A DNA stretch of 46,105 nucleotides from an uncultured Alphaproteobacteria bacterium (GCA_944392225.1 CALXWB010000010.1:1-46105), one strand, 5' to 3'. Positions 25,952 through 35,900 are shown, counted from the stretch's first letter. Translations and numbers: made by a program. The notes: generated by a model not told the origin, from the sequence alone.

Positions 25952-28028
25952 ATTGGTTATAGGTCTTAACCGCTTCATCACGTTCAAAAAGATATAGCAG
26001 GTTTTTAAGAGCTTTACCTCGTGGAGAGGTAAAGTCTGGGTCTTGAGAGATAAAAAGTTTGGCATCTTGCGAGGCGGTAAGGAGCAAGCCTTTATGTGCG
26101 GAAAGGTCTGCCAGTTTGAAGGTGTTAAAACCGCTTTGCTTGGTACCGAGCAGTTCGCCGCCGCCGCGCAAATCGAGGTCTTCTTCGGCAATGAGGAATC
26201 CGTCTTCGGTTTCCTTCATAATGTTGAGGCGCGCGCGCGATGTTTCCGAAAGCGGGTGTGAATAAAGCAAAATGCAGGTCGAGGCCTGAAAACCGCGTTT
26301 GATTCGTCCGCGCAGTTGGTGCAGTTGCGCCAAGCCGAAGCGCTCGGCATGTTCAATAATCATCAGGGTGGCTTCCGGCACATTAACGCCCACTTCAATC
26401 ACGGTTGTGGCCACAAGGAGAGAAATTTCTCCTTTTTTGAATTTTTCCATCACCGCGTCTTTTTCCGCTTCTTTCATCTTACCATGAACAAGCCCGACTT
26501 GGTCGCCGAAATATTTTTTGAGCGATTCGTAGCGCTCTTCCGCCGCGGCAAGGTCGATTTTTTCCGATTCTTCGACGAGGGGACAAACCCAATAAGCCCG
26601 CACGCCTTGTTGCAACTTGCGAGAAAGAGCAGAGACAACATCGTGGATTTTATCAATCGGCATCACGAGGGTTGAAACCGGTTTGCGTCCTTCCGGTACC
26701 TGGTCGATTTTGGAATATTCCATATCGCCATAGGCTGTGAGTAGGAGTGTTCTCGGAATAGGGGTTGCAGTCATGACGAGAATATCTGCCTTGTTGCCTT
26801 TGTTGGAGAAATTGAGGCGTTGGTGCACGCCAAAACGATGTTGCTCATCAATCACGGCATAAGCCAAGTCTTTGAAAACAACATTTTCTTGGAAAAGGGC
26901 GTGCGTGCCGATAAGAATGTCAATTTTGCCTTCTTCCAATTGGGCCAGAATTTCTTTACGTTGTTTGGGCTTGGTCTTGCCGGTTAAAAGCGCACAGGTA
27001 ATGCCGAGCGCTTCACATAAGGGTGCAATGGTTTCTTGGTGTTGCTTGGCCAAAATTTCTGTCGGTGCCATAATCGCGGCTTGCGCGCCGCATTCCACGG
27101 CATTGAGCATTGAGAAAAAAGCCACAATGGTTTTGCCGCAACCGACATCACCTTGCAAAAGCCGCAGCATGCGGTATGGAGAGGCTTGGTCGGCAAAAAT
27201 CTCGCGGAGCACTTTCTCTTGCGCTTCGGTCAGTTTGAAAGGCAAAATTTCCATAAGCTTTTTGCGCAAAAAGCCGTTGCCTTTGAGCGAGCGACCGGCT
27301 TGTTTTTTGATTTTTTGCCGCGCTATGGCAAGAGTGAGTTGGTTGGCAAGCAGTTCATCGTAAGCCAAGCGTTGCCGCTCCGGCGAGTTAATGTCTAAAT
27401 CGGCGAGATATTGCGGATGATGCAAGTTAAGCAAAGATTGGTTAAACGAGAGCCATTTTTTCTCTTTGAGCAGGTTTTCATCCAACCATTCGGGAAGCTT
27501 TGGCGTGCGCGCTAGGGCTTGCAAAATCCATTTACGCAGCATTTTGTTGCTGATGCCGGCAGTGAGCGGATAAACAGGTTCAATCACGCGAATGCTGTCA
27601 ATCTGCGCGGCCGGCACAATATAGTCGGGATGGCTCATCTGCAAAGAATTGTTAAATTTCTCAAGCTTGCCGCTGATAGCCACCCATTGCCCGAGCGGCA
27701 GATTTTTTTGAATCGTGGAGGGATAAGCCTTAAAAAAGCTGATGATGATTTGCTCGGTTTCATCTGCGGCAATCACCTTGTAGGGCTGCGATTTTTTTTG
27801 TGGCGCAATATGTTCAATCACTTTTACCTTGAGCGTAGCCACGCGCCCCGGAATAGCATCGGAAAGCTTAGGTGAATAGCGCCTGTCAATCAGGTTTGAG
27901 GGCAGGTGAAAGATGAGGTCTTTGATGAGGCGGCAATCCAAATTTTGCAAAAGCTTAGCACTCTTTTCTCCCAATCCGCCGATGGAAGTAAGCGTGGCAA
28001 ATAATGGATATAAAATCTCGGGCCGCAT
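25950..28028 (-). CDS. recG: ATP-dependent DNA helicase RecG
   Basis: RecG is a branch-migrating helicase that remodels stalled forks and recombination intermediates. The 692-residue product has the N-terminal wedge domain, Walker A LQGDVGCGKT, VIDEQHRFGVHQR, MTATPIPRTL and the LDLRGGGELLGTKQSG block. One oddity: the motif VI segment reads LRGRIKRG (26292-26315) where the family has LRGRVGRG. I start at ATG 28028 (MRPEILYPLF), the alphaproteobacterial N-terminus; an upstream ATG at 28067 adds unrelated residues. It is divergent from mfd. Confidence 0.95.
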   Translation of the reverse strand: MRPEILYPLFATLTSIGGLGEKSAKLLQNLDCRLIKDLIFHLPSNLIDRRYSPKLSDAIPGRVATLKVKVIEHIAPQKKSQPYKVIAADETEQIIISFFKAYPSTIQKNLPLGQWVAISGKLEKFNNSLQMSHPDYIVPAAQIDSIRVIEPVYPLTAGISNKMLRKWILQALARTPKLPEWLDENLLKEKKWLSFNQSLLNLHHPQYLADLDINSPERQRLAYDELLANQLTLAIARQKIKKQAGRSLKGNGFLRKKLMEILPFKLTEAQEKVLREIFADQASPYRMLRLLQGDVGCGKTIVAFFSMLNAVECGAQAAIMAPTEILAKQHQETIAPLCEALGITCALLTGKTKPKQRKEILAQLEEGKIDILIGTHALFQENVVFKDLAYAVIDEQHRFGVHQRLNFSNKGNKADILVMTATPIPRTLLLTAYGDMEYSKIDQVPEGRKPVSTLVMPIDKIHDVVSALSRKLQQGVRAYWVCPLVEESEKIDLAAAEERYESLKKYFGDQVGLVHGKMKEAEKDAVMEKFKKGEISLLVATTVIEVGVNVPEATLMIIEHAERFGLAQLHQLRGRIKRGFQASTCILLYSHPLSETSRARLNIMKETEDGFLIAEEDLDLRGGGELLGTKQSGFNTFKLADLSAHKGLLLTASQDAKLFISQDPDFTSPRGKALKNLLYLFERDEAVKTYNQ

Positions 28029-28105
28029 GGTGTTTTTTTTCAAAAAAATGGTTGCACTTATGGGCATATTGTATATAGTTTATTCGTTTAAGTAAATGAA
28101 AAAAA

Positions 28106-31100
28106 ATGATTGATGATATTGATAAAATAAAGGGCAAAATCATTTCTTCCGTGCCGGATGGATACGACGCCGTTCTGGCAGGAGAGTTGAGCCAAAAGAA
28201 AAAACAAGATATTTTATACATTTTGAGCGACGGCATTTCCATGGAGCGCGCCGCCGACATGTTGCGCTGGCTCAATCCCGATTTGGAGGTTCTGCTCCTG
28301 CCGTCATGGGATACCGTGCCTTATGACAGAGTTTCACCCAACATCAATATCGTTGCCCAAAGAATAGAAACGCTGACGGCCATTGTCAGCAATCCCCAGC
28401 CCAAAAAGTCGCGTGTGATATTGGCCAGTGTCGGTTCGGTCTTGCAAAAACTGCCGCCGCAAAAAATTTTCTTAAACGCCATAAGACAAGTCAAAGTCGG
28501 CAATAAACTGAGTTTTAATGACTTTGTGCATTATGCCGCCATCAATGGCTATAACCGTGTTGAGCAGGTGATTGAACCCGGAGAATATGCCGTTCGCGGT
28601 GATATTATCGATATTTTTCCGGTCGGTACCGACGAGCCGTTGCGTATTGATATGTTTGATGACGAGGTGGAACGTATCCGCACTTTTGATGCCATGACCC
28701 AACGCACCACCGGCGAGCTCAGCCATTATACGTTTCAGGTGATGGGTGAGGTAACCTTGGATGAAAACACCATCAAGTCTTTCCGCACCAAATATCGCGA
28801 AGCTTTCGGCGCCGCGTTCAAAGATGATGAAATTTATGCCGATATCAGCAACGGCGTTAAACATCTGGGCATGGAAAACTGGCTGCCGTTTTTCTATGAA
28901 GAACCGTTGCCCGATATTTTTGCCTATCTGCCGCAAGCTCAAGTGATTGTCGGCCGCAATGTTTTAGAGGCGGTCAAGTCCAAGTGCGAAAGCATTGCCG
29001 ATTATTATCAGGCGCGTTTAGAGGCCTTGAACGTCAAGTCCGTCAATGATGTGGATATTTACCGCCCGGTTGCGCCCGAGTTGCTGTATCTGACCGAAAA
29101 AGAAATTACCGATATTTTCAAGAAAAAAGAGGCCGTTTATTTCACCTCTATGACTCTGGCGGAAAATGATAATACGGTCAATGCCGGCGTGTTGCCGGGG
29201 CGCAGTTTTGCGCAAGCCAAAAACGTCAACCTGCAGGAAGTTTATAAAGAACTTGATGAATATCTTAAAGAAAATAATAAACTTCGCCGCGTAATCTGTT
29301 GTTATTCCGAAGGTTCGCGCGATAGGCTGTTCACGCTGATGCATGAGCACGGCATTGAAAATTTATATTTTGCCGATAGTTGGAAAGACGCCAACCACCC
29401 GGAAAACAAACGCACCGCCATGGTGGTTTTGAACCTGCCGCATGGTTTCAGGGGCGATGGTCTGTGCTTTATCTCCGAGCAAGATGTTTTGGGCGAGCGC
29501 CAACACCGCGCCGTTAAGAAAAAAGCATCAAGTAAAGATTTTATTGCCGATGTCGGCTCTTTGAGCGTGGGCGAGTTGGTCGTGCATATAGAGCATGGTA
29601 TCGGCAAATTCATGGGGCTGGAGAATATCACCGCCGGCGGCGCCCCGCACGATTGTTTAAAGATTTTATATGCCAACGATGCCAAACTTTTTGTGCCGGT
29701 TGAAAATATTGATGTTTTGTCGCGCTATGGCTTGGATGATGATAATATCCAGCTCGATACTTTGGGCGGTTTGGCATGGCAGGCCAAAAAGGCCAAAGTC
29801 AAACAGCGGATTAAGGACATTGCTGAAAAGCTGATTAAAATTGCCGCCGAACGCCATTTGAAAAAAGCCGATAGCTTTATCCCGCCGCAAGGCATGTATG
29901 ATGAATTTTGCTCGCGCTTTCCTTATGCCGAAACCGATGACCAGCTCAATGCCATTCATGATGTTTTGCAAGATTTGGCCGATACCGTGCCGATGGACAG
30001 ATTGGTTTGCGGCGATGTCGGTTTTGGTAAAACCGAGGTGGCCTTGAGAGCAGCCTTTGCCGTGGCTTCCTGCGGCGCACAAGTGGCCCTGATTGTGCCG
30101 ACAACCTTGCTGGCTCGTCAACATTATATGAACTTCAAAAAACGCATGGAAGGTTTTCCGATAAGGGTGAAAATGCTTTCACGTTTGGTCACACCTAAAG
30201 AAGCCGCCGAAACCAAAAAAGGCCTGGAAGAGGGCTCGGTTGAAATTGTGATTGGCACCCATGCTCTGCTTTCTAAAGATATCAAATTCTGCAATTTGGG
30301 TTTGCTGATTATTGATGAGGAACAACATTTCGGCGTGGCACATAAGGAGAAGTTGAAATCCATTAAGTCAGACGTTCACGTTTTAACCATGACTGCAACC
30401 CCGATTCCGAGAACTTTGCAGCTTTCTTTAACCGGGGTTAAGCAGCTGAGCTTGATTGCCACCCCGCCGGTGGACAGATTGGCCGCCCGCACGTTTGTCA
30501 TGCCTTTTGATAAGGTGATGATAAAAGAGGCCATCTATCGTGAAAAATTCCGCCATGGTCAAATCTTCTTCGTCTGCCCGCGCGTGTCGGATATTTTTGG
30601 TGTGGAAAAAGAATTACGCGAGCTGGTGCCGGATGTCAAAATTTTGGTGGCACATGGACAAATGCCGGTCAAACAGCTTGAAAATGTGATGAACGATTTT
30701 GCCGACGGCAAGGCCGATTTGCTGCTTTCCACCACCATTATTGAATCCGGCATTGATATGCCGAGCGTCAACACCATGATTGTGCATCGGGCGGATATGT
30801 TCGGGCTGGCACAGTTGTATCAACTCAAAGGGCGTGTCGGCCGCGGCAAGGTGAGGGGCTATTGCTATTTCACCGTGCCCAAGCAAAAAGCTTTGAAACC
30901 GATTGCCGAAAGAAGATTGAATATTTTGCAGGCATTGGATTCTTTGGGCGCGGGATTTTCTTTGGCCAGCCACGATATGGATATTAGAGGTTCGGGCAAT
31001 ATCTTGGGAGAGGAGCAATCCGGCCACATCAAAGAAGTGGGTGTTTCTTTATACCAACATATGCTGGAAGAAGAAATCATGCGCCAAAAGGCGCAAGGCA

Positions 31101-31594
31101 TGAAAGGCGAAAAAGAAGCCGCTACAGGTGCCGCCATGACCGATTGGGCACCGCAAATTTCAACCGGCATTCCGATTATGATTCCCGAAACCTATGTCAG
31201 AGATTTGGGCGTGCGTTTGGGCTTGTATAAACGTATCGGCGATATTGAAGACAAAGCCGGCTTGGATGATATCAGAGAAGAGCTGATAGACCGCTTCGGC
31301 CCCATTCCGCCGGAGGTGGACAACCTGTTGAAGACGGTTGAGATAAAGCAGCTTTGCCGTAAGGCGAATATTGAAAAAATTGATGCCGGCGCCAAGGGCA
31401 TTTTGATAACCTTGCGGAATAACACCTTTGCCAAGCCTGAAAAATTGATAGACTTTGTTGCCCGTCAGTTTGGTGCCGTTAAGATTCGCCCTGATCAAAA
31501 ATTGTTGATAGAGAAAAATCTTGACAGTTATGCCGAGCGCGTGGAAACTATAAAAAATTATGTTGAAAAAATTAACCGCTTGCTTGAGGACTAA
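28106..31594 (+). CDS. mfd: Transcription-repair coupling factor Mfd
   Basis: Mfd removes RNA polymerase stalled at lesions and recruits UvrA. The 1162-residue product has the UvrB-like N-terminal region, the CarD-like polymerase-interaction domain (about 485-550, starting VGELVVHIEHGIGKF), and Walker A GDVGFGKTEVA. The DEEQHFGVAHKE box, motif VI LKGRVGRGKVRGYCYF and a C-terminal TRCF domain follow. The ATG at 28106 has only a weak purine stretch upstream. The stop is directly followed by the next start with no gap, so the downstream gene is co-translated. Confidence 0.96.
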   Translation: MIDDIDKIKGKIISSVPDGYDAVLAGELSQKKKQDILYILSDGISMERAADMLRWLNPDLEVLLLPSWDTVPYDRVSPNINIVAQRIETLTAIVSNPQPKKSRVILASVGSVLQKLPPQKIFLNAIRQVKVGNKLSFNDFVHYAAINGYNRVEQVIEPGEYAVRGDIIDIFPVGTDEPLRIDMFDDEVERIRTFDAMTQRTTGELSHYTFQVMGEVTLDENTIKSFRTKYREAFGAAFKDDEIYADISNGVKHLGMENWLPFFYEEPLPDIFAYLPQAQVIVGRNVLEAVKSKCESIADYYQARLEALNVKSVNDVDIYRPVAPELLYLTEKEITDIFKKKEAVYFTSMTLAENDNTVNAGVLPGRSFAQAKNVNLQEVYKELDEYLKENNKLRRVICCYSEGSRDRLFTLMHEHGIENLYFADSWKDANHPENKRTAMVVLNLPHGFRGDGLCFISEQDVLGERQHRAVKKKASSKDFIADVGSLSVGELVVHIEHGIGKFMGLENITAGGAPHDCLKILYANDAKLFVPVENIDVLSRYGLDDDNIQLDTLGGLAWQAKKAKVKQRIKDIAEKLIKIAAERHLKKADSFIPPQGMYDEFCSRFPYAETDDQLNAIHDVLQDLADTVPMDRLVCGDVGFGKTEVALRAAFAVASCGAQVALIVPTTLLARQHYMNFKKRMEGFPIRVKMLSRLVTPKEAAETKKGLEEGSVEIVIGTHALLSKDIKFCNLGLLIIDEEQHFGVAHKEKLKSIKSDVHVLTMTATPIPRTLQLSLTGVKQLSLIATPPVDRLAARTFVMPFDKVMIKEAIYREKFRHGQIFFVCPRVSDIFGVEKELRELVPDVKILVAHGQMPVKQLENVMNDFADGKADLLLSTTIIESGIDMPSVNTMIVHRADMFGLAQLYQLKGRVGRGKVRGYCYFTVPKQKALKPIAERRLNILQALDSLGAGFSLASHDMDIRGSGNILGEEQSGHIKEVGVSLYQHMLEEEIMRQKAQGMKGEKEAATGAAMTDWAPQISTGIPIMIPETYVRDLGVRLGLYKRIGDIEDKAGLDDIREELIDRFGPIPPEVDNLLKTVEIKQLCRKANIEKIDAGAKGILITLRNNTFAKPEKLIDFVARQFGAVKIRPDQKLLIEKNLDSYAERVETIKNYVEKINRLLED

Positions 31595-32260
31595 ATGGCA
31601 GAAAGAATAAGATTTTATAATCTTTTGGCGCATATCAACACCGAAAAAGGCATAAAAGAAGAAAATGTTGCCTTAAAAAACATTTGGGAACACAGCGGCA
31701 ACATCATGCTTGATTTATATTTTTATCAAGACAAAATCTCCAAGGTTATAGATGCCTCATATATCAAAGATGTTATAGATCTGGCCACCGAAAAATATTA
31801 CAATTCCTGCCGCATTTTGTTGCAAGATTTTGCCACGCAGACCCAAACAACGGAAACCAAAGCCTCATCAAAAGAAGAAGCCAATAATCTGCGTCTTTTC
31901 ACCACCTTGCAGGATGATATCATCATTTTGCTGTTCATAGCCAAATGCGCCGGCAATTTTTCGGTTTTGAAACAACGTTCCATTTTGGAATATATAAAAA
32001 AATATCATCCCAAACCCAAAAGTTTGAGCCGGACCTATGTGGAAAGCTGCATCAAGTCTGTATCACCGAGTGAAGAAGATTTTTATAAAGCGCTGGAAAA
32101 TGTGAGCCGCAAAACGCCGAAAGAAGCAGAAATTTTGGCGCAAGAAGTGGTCAAAATCTGTTTGAGCGAGGGTTTGTGGGCATATCAAGAAAAGCTCTAT
32201 ATTGCCGAAATTTTATATGTTTTAAGGCAACAAGGTGTTGAGCCGGATATAGGGTTATAA
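31595..32260 (+). CDS. Hypothetical protein co-translated with mfd, possibly TerB-like
   Basis: The 221-residue product starts at the base after the mfd stop. It is entirely helical with no signal peptide or membrane helix. The middle (about 100-215) has a repeated-helix pattern (LLFIAKCAGNFSVLKQRSIL, then LWAYQEKLYIAEIL) that reminds me of TerB/DjlA-type domains. The acidic metal-binding residues of that family are not clear. Position after mfd suggests only shared transcription. Family call is weak. Confidence 0.6.
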   Translation: MAERIRFYNLLAHINTEKGIKEENVALKNIWEHSGNIMLDLYFYQDKISKVIDASYIKDVIDLATEKYYNSCRILLQDFATQTQTTETKASSKEEANNLRLFTTLQDDIIILLFIAKCAGNFSVLKQRSILEYIKKYHPKPKSLSRTYVESCIKSVSPSEEDFYKALENVSRKTPKEAEILAQEVVKICLSEGLWAYQEKLYIAEILYVLRQQGVEPDIGL

Positions 32261-32287
32261 AAAAAGCTCCCGTAGGAGCTTTTTTTG
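32259..32287. terminator. Bidirectional terminator between the 31595 gene and bamE
   Basis: AAAAAAGCTCC and GGAGCTTTTTT pair around a CGTA loop. A and T runs on each side serve both converging genes. Confidence 0.9.
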
Positions 32288-32291
32288 TTTG

Positions 32292-32750
32292 TTATTGCGG
32301 GTTTCGCGGATCGATAACCGGGAAAGGAGAATATCCGCCGACGCCGCCGAAATATTTTTCAAAGAAGCCGGGCTCATGGCCTTGAGCTTTTGTCGCATCG
32401 GTATTCACGGCAATTTCTGTGCCGTTGGCTTTGGTCAAACGTTCAATATCTTTCACTTTTCCGTCGCGGTCAAACTCAATGGTCAAGACATCGCGGTTAA
32501 CTTCTTCCGGCTCCATAAAAGCCACGCGTCTGATGGAAGAAGACATATAAATCCAAGTATTTTGGTCAAAAGAAACCACGGAAGACGGAGCACCCAAGGT
32601 TTGCACCACTTGTTGTTTGGTATCGCCGATTTTGAGCTGAGCAATGCGCTCATTGGAGGGCATATTGCCGTTGTGTGTTAAGAACATATCGCTGGAGCAG
32701 GCAGAAAAAAACACCGCCAAACCTAAAACAACCAATTTGTTTATTGACAT
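32292..32750 (-). CDS. bamE: Outer membrane assembly lipoprotein BamE (SmpA/OmlA)
   Basis: BamE is a lipoprotein of the BAM complex that folds outer membrane proteins. The 152-residue product has a lipoprotein signal peptide with the acceptor Cys18 (FFSACSS). The SmpA/OmlA core (about 36-105) includes IAQLKIGDTKQQVVQTLGAPS and the WIYMSS strand. A roughly 45-residue tail rich in Gly/Pro follows. It is divergent from the DUF177 gene, the standard alphaproteobacterial arrangement. It implies an outer membrane with beta-barrel proteins. Confidence 0.92.
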   Translation of the reverse strand: MSINKLVVLGLAVFFSACSSDMFLTHNGNMPSNERIAQLKIGDTKQQVVQTLGAPSSVVSFDQNTWIYMSSSIRRVAFMEPEEVNRDVLTIEFDRDGKVKDIERLTKANGTEIAVNTDATKAQGHEPGFFEKYFGGVGGYSPFPVIDPRNPQ

Positions 32751-32813
32751 ATCAATATCCTTGCAGTTATATCAAAAATAGTTTTTTAAGTTTATAACAC
32801 AAGGAAAAAATTA

Positions 32814-33332
32814 ATGCAAAATCTTTTTTCTTATCCGTTAGTTGTAGATGAGTTAAGCGCGGCAGAAAAAAAATATCATCTTCATGCCGATGAAGAGGAG
32901 CTGCAATATTTGAAAGAAGTTTTCAAGGTGGAAAGCGTGCGTGCCTTTTCGGCAGAAATATTTGTAAAATATAAGAAAAAGGAGCATCGATTGGATGTTT
33001 GGGGCAAGGTTGATGCCGAGTTTGAATTAAAAAGCGTGATAAGTCTGGAAAATTTTTACAAGACCTATTCGCCGGAGTTTTCAATCTATTTTGACACGAC
33101 GGCCACGCCGCAAGATCTGAAAGATTTTGACTTTGATATTTATGATGATGAGCCTTATTTGTTGGATAACGGCAAAATTGATTTATGCCAAATTGCCATA
33201 GAGCAGGTGGCTTTGGTGATGGAGGACAACCCAAGAAAAGAAGGGGAAGAGTTTCACTTTGATTCTGAGTTTGATGAAGAGACGACAGAGTCTCAAAACC
33301 CGTTTAATGTTCTAAAAAAGCTCAAAAAATAA
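32814..33332 (+). CDS. DUF177/YceD family protein
   Basis: YceD-family proteins are linked to 23S rRNA synthesis or large-subunit assembly and usually sit before rpmF. The 172-residue product is acidic. It has the family core with YFDTTATPQDL, a segment of many Asp/Glu (YDDEPYLLDNGKIDL) and QIAIEQVALVMEDNPRK. Family zinc cysteines seen in some homologues are absent. AAGGAAAAAAT precedes the ATG. The gap to rpmF is 193 bases and contains an inverted repeat, so rpmF probably has its own promoter. Confidence 0.88.
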   Translation: MQNLFSYPLVVDELSAAEKKYHLHADEEELQYLKEVFKVESVRAFSAEIFVKYKKKEHRLDVWGKVDAEFELKSVISLENFYKTYSPEFSIYFDTTATPQDLKDFDFDIYDDEPYLLDNGKIDLCQIAIEQVALVMEDNPRKEGEEFHFDSEFDEETTESQNPFNVLKKLKK

Positions 33333-33427
33333 GATTAAATATCGGAAAAAGCTATAAATTGCATAAATAAACACAAAAAAGACTTGCCAAAAGCAAAAAT
33401 ATTATATAAAACGTCATTCAGTTCATA

Positions 33428-33467
33428 AAACCATTTTTAAAAGTTGATTTAAAAAACGAAATGGTTT
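33428..33467. promoter_or_regulatory. Inverted repeat in the rpmF leader
   Basis: AAACCATTT (33428-33436) and AAATGGTTT (33459-33467) form a perfect 9-bp stem with a 22-base loop, 58 bases before rpmF. A weak promoter-like TTGCCA (33384-33389) and TATAAA (33405-33410) lie upstream. The hairpin may be part of the rpmF leader RNA. Confidence 0.4.
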
Positions 33468-33525
33468 ATTAATGGCTGTGAAAAGTGTAATAATTTTAAG
33501 TGTAATAGAATAAGAGTATAAGAAA

Positions 33526-33717
33526 ATGGCTACACCAAAAAAGAAAACCACACCGTCACGTCGTAACATGCGTCGTTCACACGATGCATTAAAGGCCAAC
33601 TCCTACATGGAATGCCCGAACTGCGGTGAATTAAAAAGACCTCACAGCGTATGCCCGTCTTGCGGACAATACGATGGTCGTGAAGTAGTTGCCAAAAAAG
33701 CAGCTTCTGAAGAATAA
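33526..33717 (+). CDS. rpmF: 50S ribosomal protein L32 (bL32), zinc-ribbon form
   Basis: The 63-residue product has the basic N-terminus ([20 protein letters not shown]) and the four zinc cysteines CPNC and CPSC. It is the C+ form, in contrast with the cysteine-free L33 in this genome. The leader shares 21 of 22 bases with that of rpmG. It leads into plsX-fabH, the common bacterial arrangement. Confidence 0.97.
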   Translation: MATPKKKTTPSRRNMRRSHDALKANSYMECPNCGELKRPHSVCPSCGQYDGREVVAKKAASEE

Positions 33718-33777
33718 TTTTCAAATATCAAGACATTTGTTTATAAGATAGATGTCAATTTCTATATGGAGCAGGTT

Positions 33778-34827
33778 TTGACAAATAATCTGGTCATATC
33801 AATAGACGCGATGGGGGGAGATAATTCCCCCAGAGTCGTTATAGAGGGACTTGCAATTGCTTCCAAAAAGCACCCGGACATCAAGTTTTTGTTGTTTGGA
33901 GATTCTGCAAAAGTCAACCCGATATTAGCCGAGTTCCCGTCTCTGCAAAAGCATTGTGAAGTTCGCCACTGTGCGGAAATGGTTCACAATGAAGACAAAC
34001 CCTCCCAAGTGATTCGCAACAAAAACACCAGTATGTATATGGCAATTGAAGCTGTTCGCAAGGGAGAAGCGCAGGCCGTTGTTTCGGCCGGCAACACCGG
34101 GGCTCTGATGGCAATTTCCAAAATAGTATTGCGCACCATTACCAAGATTCACCGTCCGGCGATTGTGAGTATCATGCCGCACCGCACGGGCAAATATGTT
34201 ATGTTGGATTTAGGAGCCAATACCGAGTGTGATGCCATCAACCTGGCAGAATTTGCTCTGATGGGAGATATTTTGGCGCGTCATGCCTTGAATCTGGAAA
34301 AACCGCGTGTGGCATTGCTCAACATCGGTGCAGAAGAGATGAAAGGCAAAGAAGAGATTAAGCAAGCGGCCAAAATCATCAAACATTCGCATATGAATAT
34401 AGATTTTATCGGCTATATTGAACCGCACGAGCTTCCCAACGGCATGGCAGATGTTGTTATTGCAGACGGTTTCACCGGCAACATTGCCTTAAAGTCGATT
34501 GAAGGCACGGCAAAGTTGGTTGTTCGTTTGATTAAAGATGCCGTCAAACACTCCATTCTAGCCAAATTTGGCATACCGTTTATGTTGGGTGTCATGCTCC
34601 GCATCAAGAAGACCATGGATCCGCGTTTGTATAACGGTGCCATGCTGGTTGGTTTGAACGGCCTAACGGTTAAGAGCCACGGCGGCACGGATGCTTTGGG
34701 CTTTTCGGTTGCGGTTGGCAATGCGGCAAATTTGGTTCGTCAAAATTTTGTCACCACCATAAAAGAAGAAATTGAAAAAGTAGATTTGGACGAATTATCA
34801 CAGGAAGTATTTTATGACATGTATTAG
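33778..34827 (+). CDS. plsX: Phosphate acyltransferase PlsX
   Basis: PlsX makes acyl-phosphate from acyl-ACP for phospholipid synthesis. The 349-residue product has SIDAMGGDNSP, SAGNTGALMA, MLDLGANTEC, FTGNIALKSIEGTA and the C-terminal SHGGTDALGF. I prefer the TTG at 33778, which has GGAG at 33768-33771 with 6 bases spacing and gives the family N-terminal length. The in-frame ATG at 33766 has no ribosome site, itself overlaps the GGAG, and would add four residues. The end overlaps fabH by 14 bases. Confidence 0.94.
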   Translation: MTNNLVISIDAMGGDNSPRVVIEGLAIASKKHPDIKFLLFGDSAKVNPILAEFPSLQKHCEVRHCAEMVHNEDKPSQVIRNKNTSMYMAIEAVRKGEAQAVVSAGNTGALMAISKIVLRTITKIHRPAIVSIMPHRTGKYVMLDLGANTECDAINLAEFALMGDILARHALNLEKPRVALLNIGAEEMKGKEEIKQAAKIIKHSHMNIDFIGYIEPHELPNGMADVVIADGFTGNIALKSIEGTAKLVVRLIKDAVKHSILAKFGIPFMLGVMLRIKKTMDPRLYNGAMLVGLNGLTVKSHGGTDALGFSVAVGNAANLVRQNFVTTIKEEIEKVDLDELSQEVFYDMY

Positions 34828-35794
34828 ATCTGAAATAATTGGCCACGGACATTATTTGCCGGCCAAAGAGTTAACCAATGATGATTTGGCAAAAATTGTT
34901 GATACCAATGATGAGTGGATTAGCACCCGCACGGGTATCAAGAGCAGACACGTTGCCGAAAAAGATGAATATACATCAGATTTGGCTGTCAAAGCTGCAC
35001 AAATGGCAATTCAAACGGCCGGAATAAAAGCAGAAGAGATCGATGCGGTTGTTTTGGCAACCGTCACGCCGGATAATACCACTCCGGCAACCTCTGCCAA
35101 AATTGCCGCTCGTTTGGGAATGCGCGTCGGCGCGGCAGCCATGGATATTTCCGCCGCATGCTCAGGCTTTGTTTATGCCCTGACCATGGCAGATAATATG
35201 ATTCGTTTGGGGCAAATGAAAACCGTTTTGGTTGTGAGTGCCGAAACCTTGTCCAAAATCACTGACTGGACCGACAGAAACACCTGTGTATTGTTTGGTG
35301 ATGGTGCAGGGGCTGTCATCTTGCGTGCCAAAGAAGGCAAAGGCACATCGGAAGACACGGGAATCTTGGCCACCAAAATTTATGCTGACGGCTCACAATA
35401 TGAGAGCTTGCTTTGCACCGGTGGTGTTTCCACCACGCAGACTGCCGGCTATATTTGGATGAACGGCAAAGAAGTTTTCAAATATGCCATCAACAGTTTA
35501 ACGGAAGCCGCCGAAGAAGTGATGAAAATGGGTGGCGTAACGGCACAAGACATAGATTGGTTGGTTCCGCATCAAGCCAATGTGCGCATTATTTCCGGCG
35601 TGGGACAAAAATTGGGCTTGCCGGAAGAAAAGGTCATTGTCACGATTGATCACCAAGCCAATACCTCGGCAGCCACCATACCTTTGGCTTTGTCGGAAAA
35701 AATGACCGACGGCACTATCAAAAAAGGTGACTTGGTCGTTTTGAACGCCATGGGCGCAGGTTTCACCTGGGGCGGAGCCTTGGTTCGCATATAA
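34814..35794 (+). CDS. fabH: 3-oxoacyl-ACP synthase III (FabH)
   Basis: FabH starts fatty acid synthesis by condensing acetyl-CoA with malonyl-ACP. The 326-residue product has the catalytic triad in DISAACSGFVYAL (Cys116), LVPHQANVRI (His) and HQANTSAATIPLAL (Asn). The C-terminal GAGFTWGGALVRI is also typical. AGGAAG lies upstream of the ATG inside the plsX end; the 14-base overlap indicates coupling. Length is normal. Confidence 0.97.
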   Translation: MTCIRSEIIGHGHYLPAKELTNDDLAKIVDTNDEWISTRTGIKSRHVAEKDEYTSDLAVKAAQMAIQTAGIKAEEIDAVVLATVTPDNTTPATSAKIAARLGMRVGAAAMDISAACSGFVYALTMADNMIRLGQMKTVLVVSAETLSKITDWTDRNTCVLFGDGAGAVILRAKEGKGTSEDTGILATKIYADGSQYESLLCTGGVSTTQTAGYIWMNGKEVFKYAINSLTEAAEEVMKMGGVTAQDIDWLVPHQANVRIISGVGQKLGLPEEKVIVTIDHQANTSAATIPLALSEKMTDGTIKKGDLVVLNAMGAGFTWGGALVRI

Positions 35795-35900
35795 TATAAA
35801 CATTTATGTTGGATAAGTCTGTTTTTTGGGCTTGCCAGAGAAACAAAATTAAGCTATTTGTTTGCAACAAAGATAAGTAAATATAGAGGATTAAAGAAAG

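Noticed and set aside
28096-28113. Upstream ATG at 28096 as the mfd start
   Set aside because: It is out of frame and meets a stop after five codons.
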